From JAGVYE01 sp964502785 (GTDB lineage: Archaea > Nanobdellota > Nanobdellia > Woesearchaeales > GW2011-AR9), in assembly GCA_964502785.1 (NCBI GenBank), contig CAZCXW010000001.1:1-56322 (forward strand): a stretch of DNA of 56,322 nucleotides. Reading direction: 5' to 3'. The notes beneath the pieces are model-generated. The model ran no database searches. It was given only the letters and a program-made list of their open reading frames with translations, and had not been told where the DNA came from. The translations under genes were made by a program, and so were the position numbers. Shown here one piece after another: positions 23,693 through 32,059 of the stretch (positions are counted from its first letter, which is position 1; the number at the start of each line of letters is the position of its first letter).

Positions 23693-24384
23693 ACCGGCTT
23701 TCGTTCCCCGACCAGACATACTTGTTCTGTTACCATATATCTGTGGCCGGCTAGTTTTTCATCTGCAGCAAGTTGGATGCTGAACTGCAAAGCAGCTTCT
23801 CTCGTTGGTTGGTAGACTGTTGCCACTCGAGAGACTAATGACTTTCCCGCAGAATCTCTTGAAAAGTCGACAATTTGATGCGGACTGATGCCCCACTTTT
23901 CTTCGATTCGTCTACAAATTTCATTGTTGCTGGGAAGATCTTCCTTATGTGCTTTCCAGACAATATGGTTTTCATATTCAGGACTATCATCAACTCGTTG
24001 ATAGTCAGGAAAGTCCTTTTCTATGTCTACGCGGTAGTCTAAAGTCTCTTCTGATATCAGTCGTTCAATCTCAAAGTTGCCTTCTAAGCCATACTGATGG
24101 AGTACGTTCATCCCCTGGAGGATGTATTGTTTCGCTGATTCATAATCACGAGTTTTCGCCGTGGTCATCCAGCCTGGATCAGCTAAGTCATGACCTGTTG
24201 GTGGTGTGCAGGCCATCTGTTTACATTTTCCCTCAGCAGCAATGTTATACACTCCGAGGAAGAATTTACTTTTAGCTAACCCTGCTTTTCTTAGCTCTTC
24301 GAATATTCTCTTGGTTAATACTACCTCAGTTTTTGGTCCAGCGAGGTGGACTTCAAATAACCCATTTATATGCTGCGTGTTCAT
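23689..24384 (-). CDS. Unknown cytoplasmic protein, divergent from trmB
   Basis: About 231 residues from ATG 24384, preceded by GGGGGT as Shine-Dalgarno; upstream in-frame codons run back through the promoter and are not used. The sequence is mixed alpha/beta, starting MNTQHINGLFEVHLAGPKTE, with two Cys in KCKQMACTPP. Two similar-sized halves may exist (EVHLAGPKT and later VVDFSRDSAG) but I see no clear repeat. No family is recognised. It is transcribed away from the TrmB-like regulator through a shared control region and is its likeliest target. Confidence 0.6.
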   Translation of the reverse strand: MNTQHINGLFEVHLAGPKTEVVLTKRIFEELRKAGLAKSKFFLGVYNIAAEGKCKQMACTPPTGHDLADPGWMTTAKTRDYESAKQYILQGMNVLHQYGLEGNFEIERLISEETLDYRVDIEKDFPDYQRVDDSPEYENHIVWKAHKEDLPSNNEICRRIEEKWGISPHQIVDFSRDSAGKSLVSRVATVYQPTREAALQFSIQLAADEKLAGHRYMVTEQVCLVGERKPV

Positions 24385-24434
24385 TTTGTTACCCCCATTT
24401 TTAGTGTTACTTTTTAGTAATAAAATTAATAATT

Positions 24435-24480
24435 GGTATATAAATTCTTGTTGTCTTTTTTTAGACAGCAACATTTAAAT
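24435..24480. promoter_or_regulatory. Divergent promoter with a 9-6-9 operator palindrome
   Basis: A TATA box for the minus-strand gene (ATTTATATACC on that strand, 24435-24445) and one for the plus-strand trmB gene (ATTTAAAT, 24473-24480) flank the dyad TTGTTGTCT (24448-24456) and AGACAGCAA (24463-24471), spacer 6, one mismatch. The dyad exactly fills the space between the two core promoters, so one bound protein dimer could control both genes. Confidence 0.65.
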
Positions 24481-24502
24481 AGAGAAGAGACAAACCAATA
24501 TC

Positions 24503-25243
24503 ATGGATCTGCAGCAAAGCCTCAAAACAATAGGTTTCAGCGAAGGAGAGAGTAAAATTTACCTTGCTCTTCTGAAGTTAGGCTCTTCTCCTGTTGCGAA
24601 AATTACCAAAGAAGTAAAGATCCACCGTACTAATGTCTATGATTTCTTAGAAAAATTACTTACAAAAGGCTTAGTCAACTACGTTATCAGAGGCGGTGTT
24701 AAATATTATAAAGCTACACATCCCAATAAATTACAGGATTATATTAAGGAAAAAGAGAATATAGTCACAACAATCTTGCCAAATCTTACAAAGCTTTCCG
24801 AATTTTTTAAAGATGAACTTACCGTCGAAGTGTATGAGGGCGTTGAAGGTGTAAAAACACTTCTGAAAGACGTTCTTCGGGAAGGTAAAGATCACGTTAT
24901 CATGGGCATCGATGAAACAATGTTTAAGGAAAAGTTAGGTCCATTTATGGACTGGTATTTTAAAGAAGAAAAAAAAGGAGGATTTAAAGAAAGAATTCTT
25001 ACTCGAGATGACGTAAAGTTTGTCTATGATTATGATACTGCAATCTATCGGTATCTTCCTAAAGAGTCATTTAATCCAACACCTTCATATGTTTGGGGCA
25101 ATAACGTTGGAATTCTCATTTGGCAACCCTTTACTGTTATTAGAATAAAAAATGCTGCTTTAGCTGATAGTTATACTAAGTATTTTGAAATCCTCTGGCG
25201 GCAAGCAAAACAAAAACCTAGAGCTGGTCAGCGAATCCTTTAA
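24503..25243 (+). CDS. TrmB-family transcription regulator
   Basis: A 246-residue regulator. Residues 1-75 are the TrmB winged helix: LKTIGFSEGESKIYLALLKLG (given to show the start), then VKIHRTNVYDFLEKLLTKGLV, and a wing VIRGGVKYYKATHP. A short coiled linker follows. Residues 110-235 form an effector domain (VEVYEGVEGVKTLLKDVL, VIMGIDETMF, IWQPFTVIRI) of the phospholipase-D-like type, without sugar-binding extensions. TrmB proteins respond to sugars or other metabolites. Its own promoter abuts the operator palindrome, so autoregulation is likely. It heads a possible operon of membrane proteins. Confidence 0.92.
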   Translation: MDLQQSLKTIGFSEGESKIYLALLKLGSSPVAKITKEVKIHRTNVYDFLEKLLTKGLVNYVIRGGVKYYKATHPNKLQDYIKEKENIVTTILPNLTKLSEFFKDELTVEVYEGVEGVKTLLKDVLREGKDHVIMGIDETMFKEKLGPFMDWYFKEEKKGGFKERILTRDDVKFVYDYDTAIYRYLPKESFNPTPSYVWGNNVGILIWQPFTVIRIKNAALADSYTKYFEILWRQAKQKPRAGQRIL

Positions 25244-25273
25244 ATACTGTTATTGTTTAATCAAGTAAAAAAG

Positions 25274-26011
25274 ATGGTAAGCCGGCAGGAACTCTTTGCG
25301 CGTTATGGGGACTTTTTTCGTTTCAGCACGCAGGAAATATATCCTCTCCTTATTGCAATTGTTGTCACGGGCTTTGTTTTTTCTTTCCGAGATTGGGGAG
25401 AAACTTCTTTTGATCATGTGATTGGTTTAAAAAATCTCGTGGTTATAACCATTGCAGCTGCTCTCTCTTTCATTTTTCGTATCTCCTGCCAGAAAATCTA
25501 TGGTTTAGGGGAAGGCTACAAGTCAGAATTTCAAGTATGGTGGGGGGGTTTAGGAATAATGCTGGTGACAGGTTTCGTCACTCTTGGTTATGTTCCGTTA
25601 GTATTGCTGGGCAGCATGGTGCCTCAAGTTCTGGTGAAGCATCGTTTAGGAGAATACAGGGGGGGCTGGAGCAACTGGCATATGCAGATGATTGCCGCCT
25701 GGGGCGTATTGGGAAATATGATTCTCGCTATTTTATTTGCGATTGGCGTTTGGATTCTGCCGCAAAGCTATTTTTTCTTTAAAGGAATGCTCCTTAATTT
25801 AATTATGGCGTTCTGTTCCCTCCTGCCATTGCCTCAGCTGGATGGTCCAACAATCTTCTTCGGATCCCGCTGGCTCTATTATCTCCTGGTCTTTACGGTT
25901 TTGTTAGGAGCCGTACTTTTACTCACAAAAACAAAAATAGGTCTGGTGGCTGCCATTATTATTGCTGCCTCGGTGGCTTTCTTTTATATCATGACCAGTT
26001 CCAATGTTTAA
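25274..26011 (+). CDS. M50-like polytopic membrane protein without the HExxH site
   Basis: About 245 residues from ATG 25274 (a TTG at 25253 lies in the promoter region; TATA CTTTAAAT at 25238-25245). Six or so membrane helices. The segment NLIMAFCSLLPLPQLDGPTIFF resembles the N-x-x-P-x-x-x-L-D-G motif of site-2 proteases, compressed here to LPLPQLDG. Where HExxH would be expected the sequence is CQKIYGLGEGYKSEF, lacking both His residues. It is therefore probably a non-proteolytic relative of M50 peptidases. It lies 30 nt after trmB and overlaps the next membrane protein. Confidence 0.7.
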   Translation: MVSRQELFARYGDFFRFSTQEIYPLLIAIVVTGFVFSFRDWGETSFDHVIGLKNLVVITIAAALSFIFRISCQKIYGLGEGYKSEFQVWWGGLGIMLVTGFVTLGYVPLVLLGSMVPQVLVKHRLGEYRGGWSNWHMQMIAAWGVLGNMILAILFAIGVWILPQSYFFFKGMLLNLIMAFCSLLPLPQLDGPTIFFGSRWLYYLLVFTVLLGAVLLLTKTKIGLVAAIIIAASVAFFYIMTSSNV

Positions 26012-26366
26012 AATGGCCGACGGACTAAAGCTTGAAGAACAATGGGCTGATATCTTGGCGTTAGCGCTGCTCGTTATCGGTTTTATTGTGGCGGTGCTTT
26101 TGCGCAGCGCTTTTTTTAACTACATCACAAGTTTCGTAGGGGGGTTTCTTTCAGCCCGTTTGTATTATTTTAAACGTCAGAAGCAGCCAATCTTTCCTTT
26201 CGTTTTGATTATTGTCGGTTTTCTTTTAGGCTATCTTATTGGCACGATCTGGGCGAGCCGCTTCTGGACTTTTGTTTTTTTCACCGTTGGTTTTTTTGGT
26301 TCTTATTATTTATTGAAGCATAAAATAATAGGAATATTTAAAAGTGAGCAGTACCTCTACAAATAA
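26004..26366 (+). CDS. Unknown small membrane protein
   Basis: A 120-residue hydrophobic protein with four membrane helices (about 15-35, 38-52, 63-83, 86-105) and a short basic C-terminus. The ATG at 26004 overlaps the M50-like gene by 8 nt; an ATG at 26013 (MADGLK) is an equally good start. Glycine-rich helices (FVGGFLSARLYYF and FLLGYLIGTIW) resemble small subunits or accessory proteins. No family is recognised. It sits inside the trmB operon. Confidence 0.6.
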   Translation: MFKMADGLKLEEQWADILALALLVIGFIVAVLLRSAFFNYITSFVGGFLSARLYYFKRQKQPIFPFVLIIVGFLLGYLIGTIWASRFWTFVFFTVGFFGSYYLLKHKIIGIFKSEQYLYK

Positions 26367-26369
26367 ATT

Positions 26370-26672
26370 ATGGGAAAAGTCTTTAAGGCGAAAAGTGTCA
26401 TAATTAGTCGGAAACCGGGTCGTGATCGAGACGGATTAAAATCAGCGTTTATTGGTCTGTTTAAAGAAAATAATCCGCATCTTAAAGGGAGAGCTCCATT
26501 TGAGGTCTTTGAGATTCCTCAAATTGAAAAAGTGCGTATTCGTGAATTACGCAATATTTCTTATTATTTATTGGGGAATGACATTGTGATTAATAATCTC
26601 ACTCAGGTAATGATAGAGAAAGATGATAATCATGTCATCACCATTACAGGAAAGCAGGATTTACCAACGTGA
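26370..26672 (+). CDS. Unknown 100-residue soluble protein
   Basis: A compact alpha/beta protein with basic N-terminus (MGKVFKAKSVIISRKPGRDRDG). Its middle, FEVFEIPQIEKVRIRELRN, and C-terminal strands, VINNLTQVMIEKDD and VITITGK, suggest a small nucleic-acid- or protein-binding fold. No family is recognised. It lies 3 nt after one gene and overlaps msrB by 4 nt (GTGA), so it is firmly within the operon. Confidence 0.6.
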   Translation: MGKVFKAKSVIISRKPGRDRDGLKSAFIGLFKENNPHLKGRAPFEVFEIPQIEKVRIRELRNISYYLLGNDIVINNLTQVMIEKDDNHVITITGKQDLPT

Positions 26673-27061
26673 ATAAAAAATCTTCTGAAGTGGGATGGAA
26701 GAAAAAGCTTACCCCAGATCAATATAAAGTCCTTCGTGAAAAGTCAACGGAGGCGCCATTTACAGGAAAATACTGGGACAATAAAAAGAAAGGAGTGTAC
26801 AAATGCGCTGGCTGCGGTGAGATACTGTTTTCTTCTGATACCAAATTTGACTCGGGCACAGGCTGGCCAAGCTTTTATGATGTTGCTCATAAGGAGAAAA
26901 TTAAGCTTCAGGAAGATCACGAACTTGAGACAACTCGGATGGAGGTTCTCTGCCGGAAATGTAGCGGTCATCTAGGGCATCTGTTTGGTGATGGTCCAAA
27001 GCCGACGAAGAAAAGGTTCTGCATCAATTCTGTAGCTTTAGAATTTAAAGAAGGAAAGTGA
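26669..27061 (+). CDS. msrB: Peptide methionine-R-sulfoxide reductase MsrB
   Basis: A 130-residue enzyme that reduces methionine-R-sulfoxide in proteins. All family landmarks are present: FTGKYWDNKKKGVYKCAGCG with the first zinc C-x-x-C, FDSGTGWPSF, CRKCSGHLGHLF with the second C-x-x-C, and the catalytic Cys in RFCINSVAL near residue 119. The start is GTG, overlapping the previous stop. A thioredoxin system must supply electrons; a TrxB gene is in this window at 47494. Length is normal. Confidence 0.97.
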   Translation: MNKKSSEVGWKKKLTPDQYKVLREKSTEAPFTGKYWDNKKKGVYKCAGCGEILFSSDTKFDSGTGWPSFYDVAHKEKIKLQEDHELETTRMEVLCRKCSGHLGHLFGDGPKPTKKRFCINSVALEFKEGK

Positions 27062-27108
27062 TTTATGGGCGGCATATTTTTAAATAATGAGACTTTATTG
27101 TGAAAGAT

Positions 27109-27297
27109 ATGAAACGTCTCTATCGCAGTAAGAATGACCGTGTCTTCGCCGGGGTTTGCGGGGGTATCGGAAAGTATTTTGACATAGATCCCGTTCTCAT
27201 TCGTCTCATCTGGGCTCTCTTTAGTTTATTTTCTATGGGATTAGGCATCATCGGTTATATTATTGCATGGATTGTTGTGCCGGAAGAGAAAGTCTGA
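27109..27297 (+). CDS. PspC-domain membrane protein
   Basis: About 62 residues from ATG 27109 (a GTG at 27100 is also in frame). It is a single PspC domain: KRLYRSKNDRVFAGVCGGIGKYF, then DIDPVLIRLIWALF, followed by a glycine-containing membrane helix and the ending IVVPEE, typical of the family. PspC domains are found in membrane-stress responses and as partners of other membrane proteins. A TATA-like TTTTAAAT lies about 28 nt upstream, so it may have its own promoter although it follows msrB closely. Confidence 0.93.
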   Translation: MKRLYRSKNDRVFAGVCGGIGKYFDIDPVLIRLIWALFSLFSMGLGIIGYIIAWIVVPEEKV

Positions 27298-27349
27298 TTA
27301 TTTTCTTTGACTTTCTCATGACTTTTAATTTTAGGGCACAATTCGAAAA

Positions 27350-27407
27350 GTGAGTGATTTGCCGTTTTTTTCCAAATTTTTTCGAGAAAAATGTATCTAT
27401 CACTCAC
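27350..27407. repeat. Nested inverted repeat upstream of hef
   Basis: Outer arms GTGAGTGAT (27350-27358) and ATCACTCAC (27399-27407) are perfect 9-bp complements. Inside them ATTTTTT and AAAAAT form a second AT stem around CGAG. The element ends about 55 bp before the hef ATG. It could be an operator, a hairpin in an upstream transcript end, or a terminator for pspC. The arms are too exact to ignore but function is not shown. Confidence 0.45.
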
Positions 27408-27465
27408 AAAACAGATTGTGTCAATTTTAGGAAACTAATTTAAACTCCTTCCCTTAAAACTGATT

Positions 27466-29676
27466 ATGATCCGTAATTTCAGTCCTCGCCTCTACCAACA
27501 GACCATTCTCGGAACTGCGGCGCAAAAGAATACGCTCGTTGTTCTCCCTACTGGATTAGGCAAAACGGCTATTGCTTTTCTTTTGACGGCTCAGCGCTTG
27601 CATCATTATCCGCAGTCTAAAATCTTGATGCTTGCACCGACAAAACCGTTATGCGAACAGCATCTGCAAACGTTTCAAACACATTTAGAAATACCTCCTG
27701 AAAAAATGGTTCTCTTCACGGGCAGTGTCAGTCCGGAAAAACGGGGTGAACTCTGGAAAAATGCGCAAATCGTTGTCTCAACTCCGCAAGGGTTAGAGAA
27801 TGATGTTATTAACCGCAGAGTAAAATTAGAGGAAATTTCTTTACTAATCTTTGATGAAGCGCATCATGCCACGGGCGATTATTCTTATGTGTGGCTGGCG
27901 CAGCAGTATGATAAAACGTGCCATTTTCCGCGTATTCTGGCGCTTACGGCCTCTCCTGGTTCTGATTTAGAGAAAATTAAAGAAATATGTCAAAACTTGC
28001 GCATCGAAAAAGTTGAATTACGCACGGAGAATGATCCTGATGTCAAGCCTTATTTGCAGCCTTTGAAAATATGCTGGGAGAAAGTAGATTTTCCGGAGGA
28101 GTTTAAGAAAATCCAACACACACTTCAGGAATGCCGCAAAAGCAAATTATTGGAAGTGCAAAAATTAGGATATTGCCAAAGCGTGGAGGTTACTAAAGGA
28201 GAACTTCTAGCCATCCAAATTGAATTGCAAAAGAAACTCTCTTCTGGTGTTCGGGACTTTGAGACATTGCGCAGTATTTCATTAATTGCCGAAGCGCTTA
28301 AAGTGGAACATGCTTTAGAACTTTTAGAAACGCAAGGAGTTCAGCCGCTTTCACGTTATTGCACAAAACTGCAGCAGGAATCTCTTACTTCTAAGGTCAA
28401 GGCTGTGCAGCATTTAATGCTCGATCCTAATTTCAAATCTGCTCAATTCTTTATTCACGAACTCACTGAAAAAAAAATCAATCATCCTAAAATTCCGCGA
28501 TTGCTGGAAATTGTGCAAAGTGTCCTGCAGCAAAATGCGGCGGCCAAGATCATTGTTTTCACCCAGTTTCGCGATTCCGGAGAGGAGATTGTTCGTACTT
28601 TAGGAAATAATGCAGTTAAGAATCATATCTTCGTTGGTCAGGCAAAAAAAAATGGACTAGGCTTTTCGCAAAAGCAGCAAAAAGAAATTTTGGATGAGTT
28701 TCGCAGCGGTGAATTTAACGTTCTGGTGGCGACTTCGGTCGCGGAAGAAGGGTTAGATATTCCTAAGGTCGATAAAGTTATTTTCTACGAGTCGATTCCC
28801 AGCGCAATTCGCTCTATTCAACGACGAGGGAGGACTGCTCGCCTTGAGAAAGGAGAAGTGACTATTCTTACTACTTCCGGTACAAGAGATGAAGGCTATC
28901 GTTGGGTATCGTTTCATAAGGAAAAAAGAATGTATCGTAATCTGGAGAAGTTACGTTCTGAGTTTCCTTTCATTCAAAAAGAATTTACAAGCAATGTTCC
29001 TTTGCAGAAGTTTATCCCGCAACAACAGATTGTCGCAATCATTGCGGATCATCGGGAAAAAGGCAATAAAATTGTTAAGGAATTAATTGAACTGGGTATT
29101 TCGGTGAAAACCTCCCAACTGGAATTAGCTGATTATCTGATTTCCGGAAAAGTGGCGGTTGAGCTTAAGAAAGTTCCTGATTTTGTCGCTTCTATTATTG
29201 ACGGCCGCCTCCTTGAACAAGTCCGCGCTCTTAAAAGCAATTTTGAGAAAGCGGTTTTAATTATCGAAGGCGAGGAGGACATTTACAGTGTACGGCAAAT
29301 TCACGCCAACGCGATTCGCGGCATGTTAGCAGCCATCGCTGTAGATTTCAATATGCCTATCTTATATACTAAAAACCCGAAAGAAACGGCAGCACTGTTG
29401 GCGGTCATGGCCAAGAGAGAACAAGACACAGCCCGTGATTTCAGTTATCACGAGCGAAAGCCGCGCACCGTTCAAGAGCAGTTAGAATTTATGGTGACTT
29501 CTTTTCCGAACATCGGGGTGATTCATGCTCGTAATTTACTGCACCATTTTACTTCTTTTAAGAAACTTGTCGATGCTTCCAAGGAAGAAATTATGCAGAT
29601 TGAAGGTGTTGGCGAGAAAACAGCGGAAAGACTCATTAAAATTTTTGAAGAAGAGTACAAGAAAAAAGAGAATTAA
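27466..29676 (+). CDS. hef: Hef: helicase fused to XPF-type nuclease
   Basis: A 736-residue archaeal Hef, related to FANCM and XPF, which processes stalled replication forks. The SF2 helicase half has LPTGLGKT (Walker A, residues 27-34), IFDEAHH near residue 130, TASPG, and SIQRRGRTAR (motif VI). The ERCC4 nuclease half shows ADHREKGN, LADYLISGKVAVELKK and FVASIIDGRLLEQ. The usual catalytic E-R-K-x3-D reads E-L-K-K-V-P-D (near residue 566), with Arg replaced by Leu. Two C-terminal helix-hairpin-helix motifs follow (FPNIGVIHARNLLHHF, IEGVGEKTAERL). It is full length. It converges with the AICAR transformylase, overlapping by 4 nt. Confidence 0.95.
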   Translation: MIRNFSPRLYQQTILGTAAQKNTLVVLPTGLGKTAIAFLLTAQRLHHYPQSKILMLAPTKPLCEQHLQTFQTHLEIPPEKMVLFTGSVSPEKRGELWKNAQIVVSTPQGLENDVINRRVKLEEISLLIFDEAHHATGDYSYVWLAQQYDKTCHFPRILALTASPGSDLEKIKEICQNLRIEKVELRTENDPDVKPYLQPLKICWEKVDFPEEFKKIQHTLQECRKSKLLEVQKLGYCQSVEVTKGELLAIQIELQKKLSSGVRDFETLRSISLIAEALKVEHALELLETQGVQPLSRYCTKLQQESLTSKVKAVQHLMLDPNFKSAQFFIHELTEKKINHPKIPRLLEIVQSVLQQNAAAKIIVFTQFRDSGEEIVRTLGNNAVKNHIFVGQAKKNGLGFSQKQQKEILDEFRSGEFNVLVATSVAEEGLDIPKVDKVIFYESIPSAIRSIQRRGRTARLEKGEVTILTTSGTRDEGYRWVSFHKEKRMYRNLEKLRSEFPFIQKEFTSNVPLQKFIPQQQIVAIIADHREKGNKIVKELIELGISVKTSQLELADYLISGKVAVELKKVPDFVASIIDGRLLEQVRALKSNFEKAVLIIEGEEDIYSVRQIHANAIRGMLAAIAVDFNMPILYTKNPKETAALLAVMAKREQDTARDFSYHERKPRTVQEQLEFMVTSFPNIGVIHARNLLHHFTSFKKLVDASKEEIMQIEGVGEKTAERLIKIFEEEYKKKEN

Positions 29677-30794
29677 TGTTTGAAATGCCTTACTCCTGTA
29701 TGAATTAAGCCCACGGCTTGTTCATTTGCAGCTTTTATAATCTCTACATCATTGATGGATCCTCCCGGAGAAACCACATAGCTTATTCCGACATCAGCTA
29801 AGACGTCAATGCCATCTCTGAAAGGGAAAAAAGCATCAGAAAAGGCGACTACTCTTTCGGAAGAGAAGATATTTCTCTGATACTCTACCACTTCGCTTTT
29901 TAGACTAGGACAATTATTTAGAAGTTCATTTGTTTCTTGGTAGTTAAGATTTCTTTCCTGGCAATACTGCCGCAAAAGGTTCTCCTGCGCTTTTGGAATA
30001 GCCAGTTTCTTTGCCGCATCCATTCTGTTAGGCTGTCCAGCTCCCATTCCTAAGACCCTATATTTTCTGCGTTTATATTCATAACCGAGTACGATCGCAT
30101 TCGATTTAGTATGTTTTACAGCGATCATGCCAAAGTTCACTAATCCTTTCATTGCTCCAGGCAGTTTTCTTTTGCTGACCGTTCCTACGGTATACTTTTC
30201 TCCTGTATTTGGTTCCTCAAATTCTTGTGGTTCAGCGAAAAGAGAGTCAATGGATCCTAAATACATTTTATTGTCCATAGTCTGCATTACTTCTCCACCC
30301 CTTATGGCATGTCTTTCCTGAAAAGGATAAGGGATGTCTTTTAAAGATCCTGTTTCGATAACCCGTAACTTCGATTTTTTTGAGCTTGGGTCTTGTACCC
30401 ATGCTAATGCTTCTTCGCTATACGAAGGGGCGACTATCACTTCCACAAATCTTCCGTAGAGGGCTTGCATCGTTTCTAAAGAAACCTCTTGTGAAAATCC
30501 AACGGCAGAACCAAAAGCGCTTATTTCGTCTCCTCTCCAAGCATTTTCCAAAGCTTCTGCTAACGAGGCAGCAATGGCGAGGCCGCAAGGATTCTGGTGC
30601 TTAATAACCACCGCGGCGTTTTCATCTCTACAATCAATCATAACTTCCAAAGCGGCGTTGGCATCAAGAATATTATTATAGCTCATTGCTTTGCCGTGAA
30701 GCGGAGTGCCTAAAACTGAAGGCCCTCTATAAAAATGATCAATTCTGACTTTTCCTTTCTGATGAGGATTTTCTCCGTATCTTGTTTCTTTCAT
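29673..30794 (-). CDS. Stand-alone AICAR transformylase (PurH C-terminal domain only)
   Basis: A 373-residue enzyme that transfers a formyl group from 10-formyl-tetrahydrofolate to AICAR, the ninth step of purine synthesis. It corresponds to the transformylase part of PurH: RYGENPHQKG at the start, YNNILDANAAL, VIKHQNPCG with the catalytic Lys-His, KTKSN-like region, FSDAFFPFRDGIDV and the final SPGGSINDVEI. The N-terminal IMP-cyclohydrolase (MGS) domain of bacterial PurH is absent, and the ATG stands just at the domain edge. The missing activity is supplied by the PurO-type enzyme two genes upstream. Such separate forms have been called PurV in some organisms. Confidence 0.94.
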   Translation of the reverse strand: MKETRYGENPHQKGKVRIDHFYRGPSVLGTPLHGKAMSYNNILDANAALEVMIDCRDENAAVVIKHQNPCGLAIAASLAEALENAWRGDEISAFGSAVGFSQEVSLETMQALYGRFVEVIVAPSYSEEALAWVQDPSSKKSKLRVIETGSLKDIPYPFQERHAIRGGEVMQTMDNKMYLGSIDSLFAEPQEFEEPNTGEKYTVGTVSKRKLPGAMKGLVNFGMIAVKHTKSNAIVLGYEYKRRKYRVLGMGAGQPNRMDAAKKLAIPKAQENLLRQYCQERNLNYQETNELLNNCPSLKSEVVEYQRNIFSSERVVAFSDAFFPFRDGIDVLADVGISYVVSPGGSINDVEIIKAANEQAVGLIHTGVRHFKH

Positions 30795-30878
30795 TTTTAT
30801 CTTCCCTCGTTTTTATTTATTAATCTCGCAAATTCGTACGTTCCATCGGGACGGATACTTTTCCTTCCCATTTTCTTC

Positions 30879-31832
30879 CTACAAAATTCCCGGCACAAAT
30901 CTCCATCTCACTTTCTCACAATATTTCAGGTATTCCGGATCCTGTGAGAGGTGCCGTTCTTCGGTGATTGCCCGGAAATAATAGATTAACGACCAGAAGA
31001 ACATGCCTAAAGCAAACTTCCAGTTGATGATAGGAAGCAGTGTCAGCCACCATATTGTATTTTTTGAGATATATGCTGGATGGCGGACCAGCGAATAAGG
31101 AAATTTATTTACAATCCCTCTGTTGGTGAGATTGGATGATTTTAGTCCTAAGGCAAGTGTCGCCCAAAGATAGATGCCAAACAGGATGATGATGACAATG
31201 TGCATGGTCTGCGTTAGTAAAAGATTTCCAAAAGAAGCATAATCATTAGCTCCCCAGGGAATAATGTTGCCGGTCCAGCCGTTGAAAGGAGGATAGCAGA
31301 TCAATGTGACAAACCAGCCGAAAAATGTTGGTTCGACAGATTTGACTACATTCTTTAAAGAGGGGAGTTCTATCGCATACCCCAAAGAAAAAATAAATGT
31401 GTCTACCAAGAAGATGCTGCTTAACAAGAATGGGTAGGAGGGAAATAGTCCTATATTATCCCTAAAAGAGTGGAGATTATCGAAGAAGAAATTGATCATA
31501 ATCGGCAGGAAGAATAGTTTCACTCCCATAAAGAGCATGGCTACTTGCTCTTCTTTCTGGAATAGCTGCTTTGTCCAAAGGTGTTTCAGTCCTCGCAACA
31601 CTAAGAATGGTTTATTGGTCGCCTCAGCTGTCATTTTTCCGGAGAAATAATAAACGAAAGGGCTGAACAGCAGATAAGCGAGATACAGAAGAAATAAAAT
31701 CTGCTGCGTCTTCGGATGTAAAGCTGTTTGATAATAAGGGAGAATTTGTATTGTTAGGATACCTAGTCCATAGACCAGAGCGCCGGCAAGATAGAGCTTA
31801 ATTCCCTGCAGCAATCTTTGATTGGCAATCAT
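30879..31832 (-). CDS. Membrane methyltransferase (isoprenylcysteine/phospholipid methyltransferase-like)
   Basis: About 317 residues from ATG 31832; a TTG at 31907 would add 25 residues. Eight or so membrane helices. The C-terminal signature of the ICMT/PEMT group is clear: KFPYSLVRHPAYISK, the SAM-binding R-H-P-x-Y, then a helix, ITEERHLSQDPEYLKYCEKVRWRFVP, with the E-E near the cofactor. The substrate could be a prenylated small molecule, lipid or peptide. It lies between the two purine genes on the same strand. The repeat element at 31948-31995 lies upstream of it, so it may be regulated by the Crp-like protein. Confidence 0.85.
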   Translation of the reverse strand: MIANQRLLQGIKLYLAGALVYGLGILTIQILPYYQTALHPKTQQILFLLYLAYLLFSPFVYYFSGKMTAEATNKPFLVLRGLKHLWTKQLFQKEEQVAMLFMGVKLFFLPIMINFFFDNLHSFRDNIGLFPSYPFLLSSIFLVDTFIFSLGYAIELPSLKNVVKSVEPTFFGWFVTLICYPPFNGWTGNIIPWGANDYASFGNLLLTQTMHIVIIILFGIYLWATLALGLKSSNLTNRGIVNKFPYSLVRHPAYISKNTIWWLTLLPIINWKFALGMFFWSLIYYFRAITEERHLSQDPEYLKYCEKVRWRFVPGIL

Positions 31833-31947
31833 GGTAATTTTTACATCCTTTAAGCTGAAAATGCCGATAAGTTTATTTCTCTCTCCTCCTGGGGAAGCCA
31901 GGAACAATTTCTTTTTCTTTTTATGGTTGTTCAGAGTCTGTGATAAG

Positions 31948-31995
31948 ATATACTAAAGGCAATTAGTTTTCGAATATTTAGTGCTTTTAGTATAT
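31948..31995. promoter_or_regulatory. Second copy of the Crp-locus palindrome, upstream of the membrane methyltransferase
   Basis: Arms ATATACTAAAGGCA (31948-31961) and TGCTTTTAGTATAT (31982-31995) are complementary at 13 of 14 positions. The stretch 31972-31995 is identical over 24 bases to 12108-12131 next to the Crp-like gene, 20 kb away. A 24-base match in non-coding DNA is not expected by chance in a window this size. Best reading: a shared operator defining a small regulon. Alternatives are remnants of a small mobile repeat. Confidence 0.6.
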
Positions 31996-32059
31996 ATTCT
32001 TTCTAAGGAATAATTTTAAACCAGTCTTCTCCATATTATGTTTTTTGATTCAATCATTT

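Noticed and set aside
27298..27465. Box-type structured RNA gene in the pspC-hef interval
   Set aside because: Apart from the inverted repeat there is no promoter with proper spacing or recognisable RNA family feature, so I list only the repeat.
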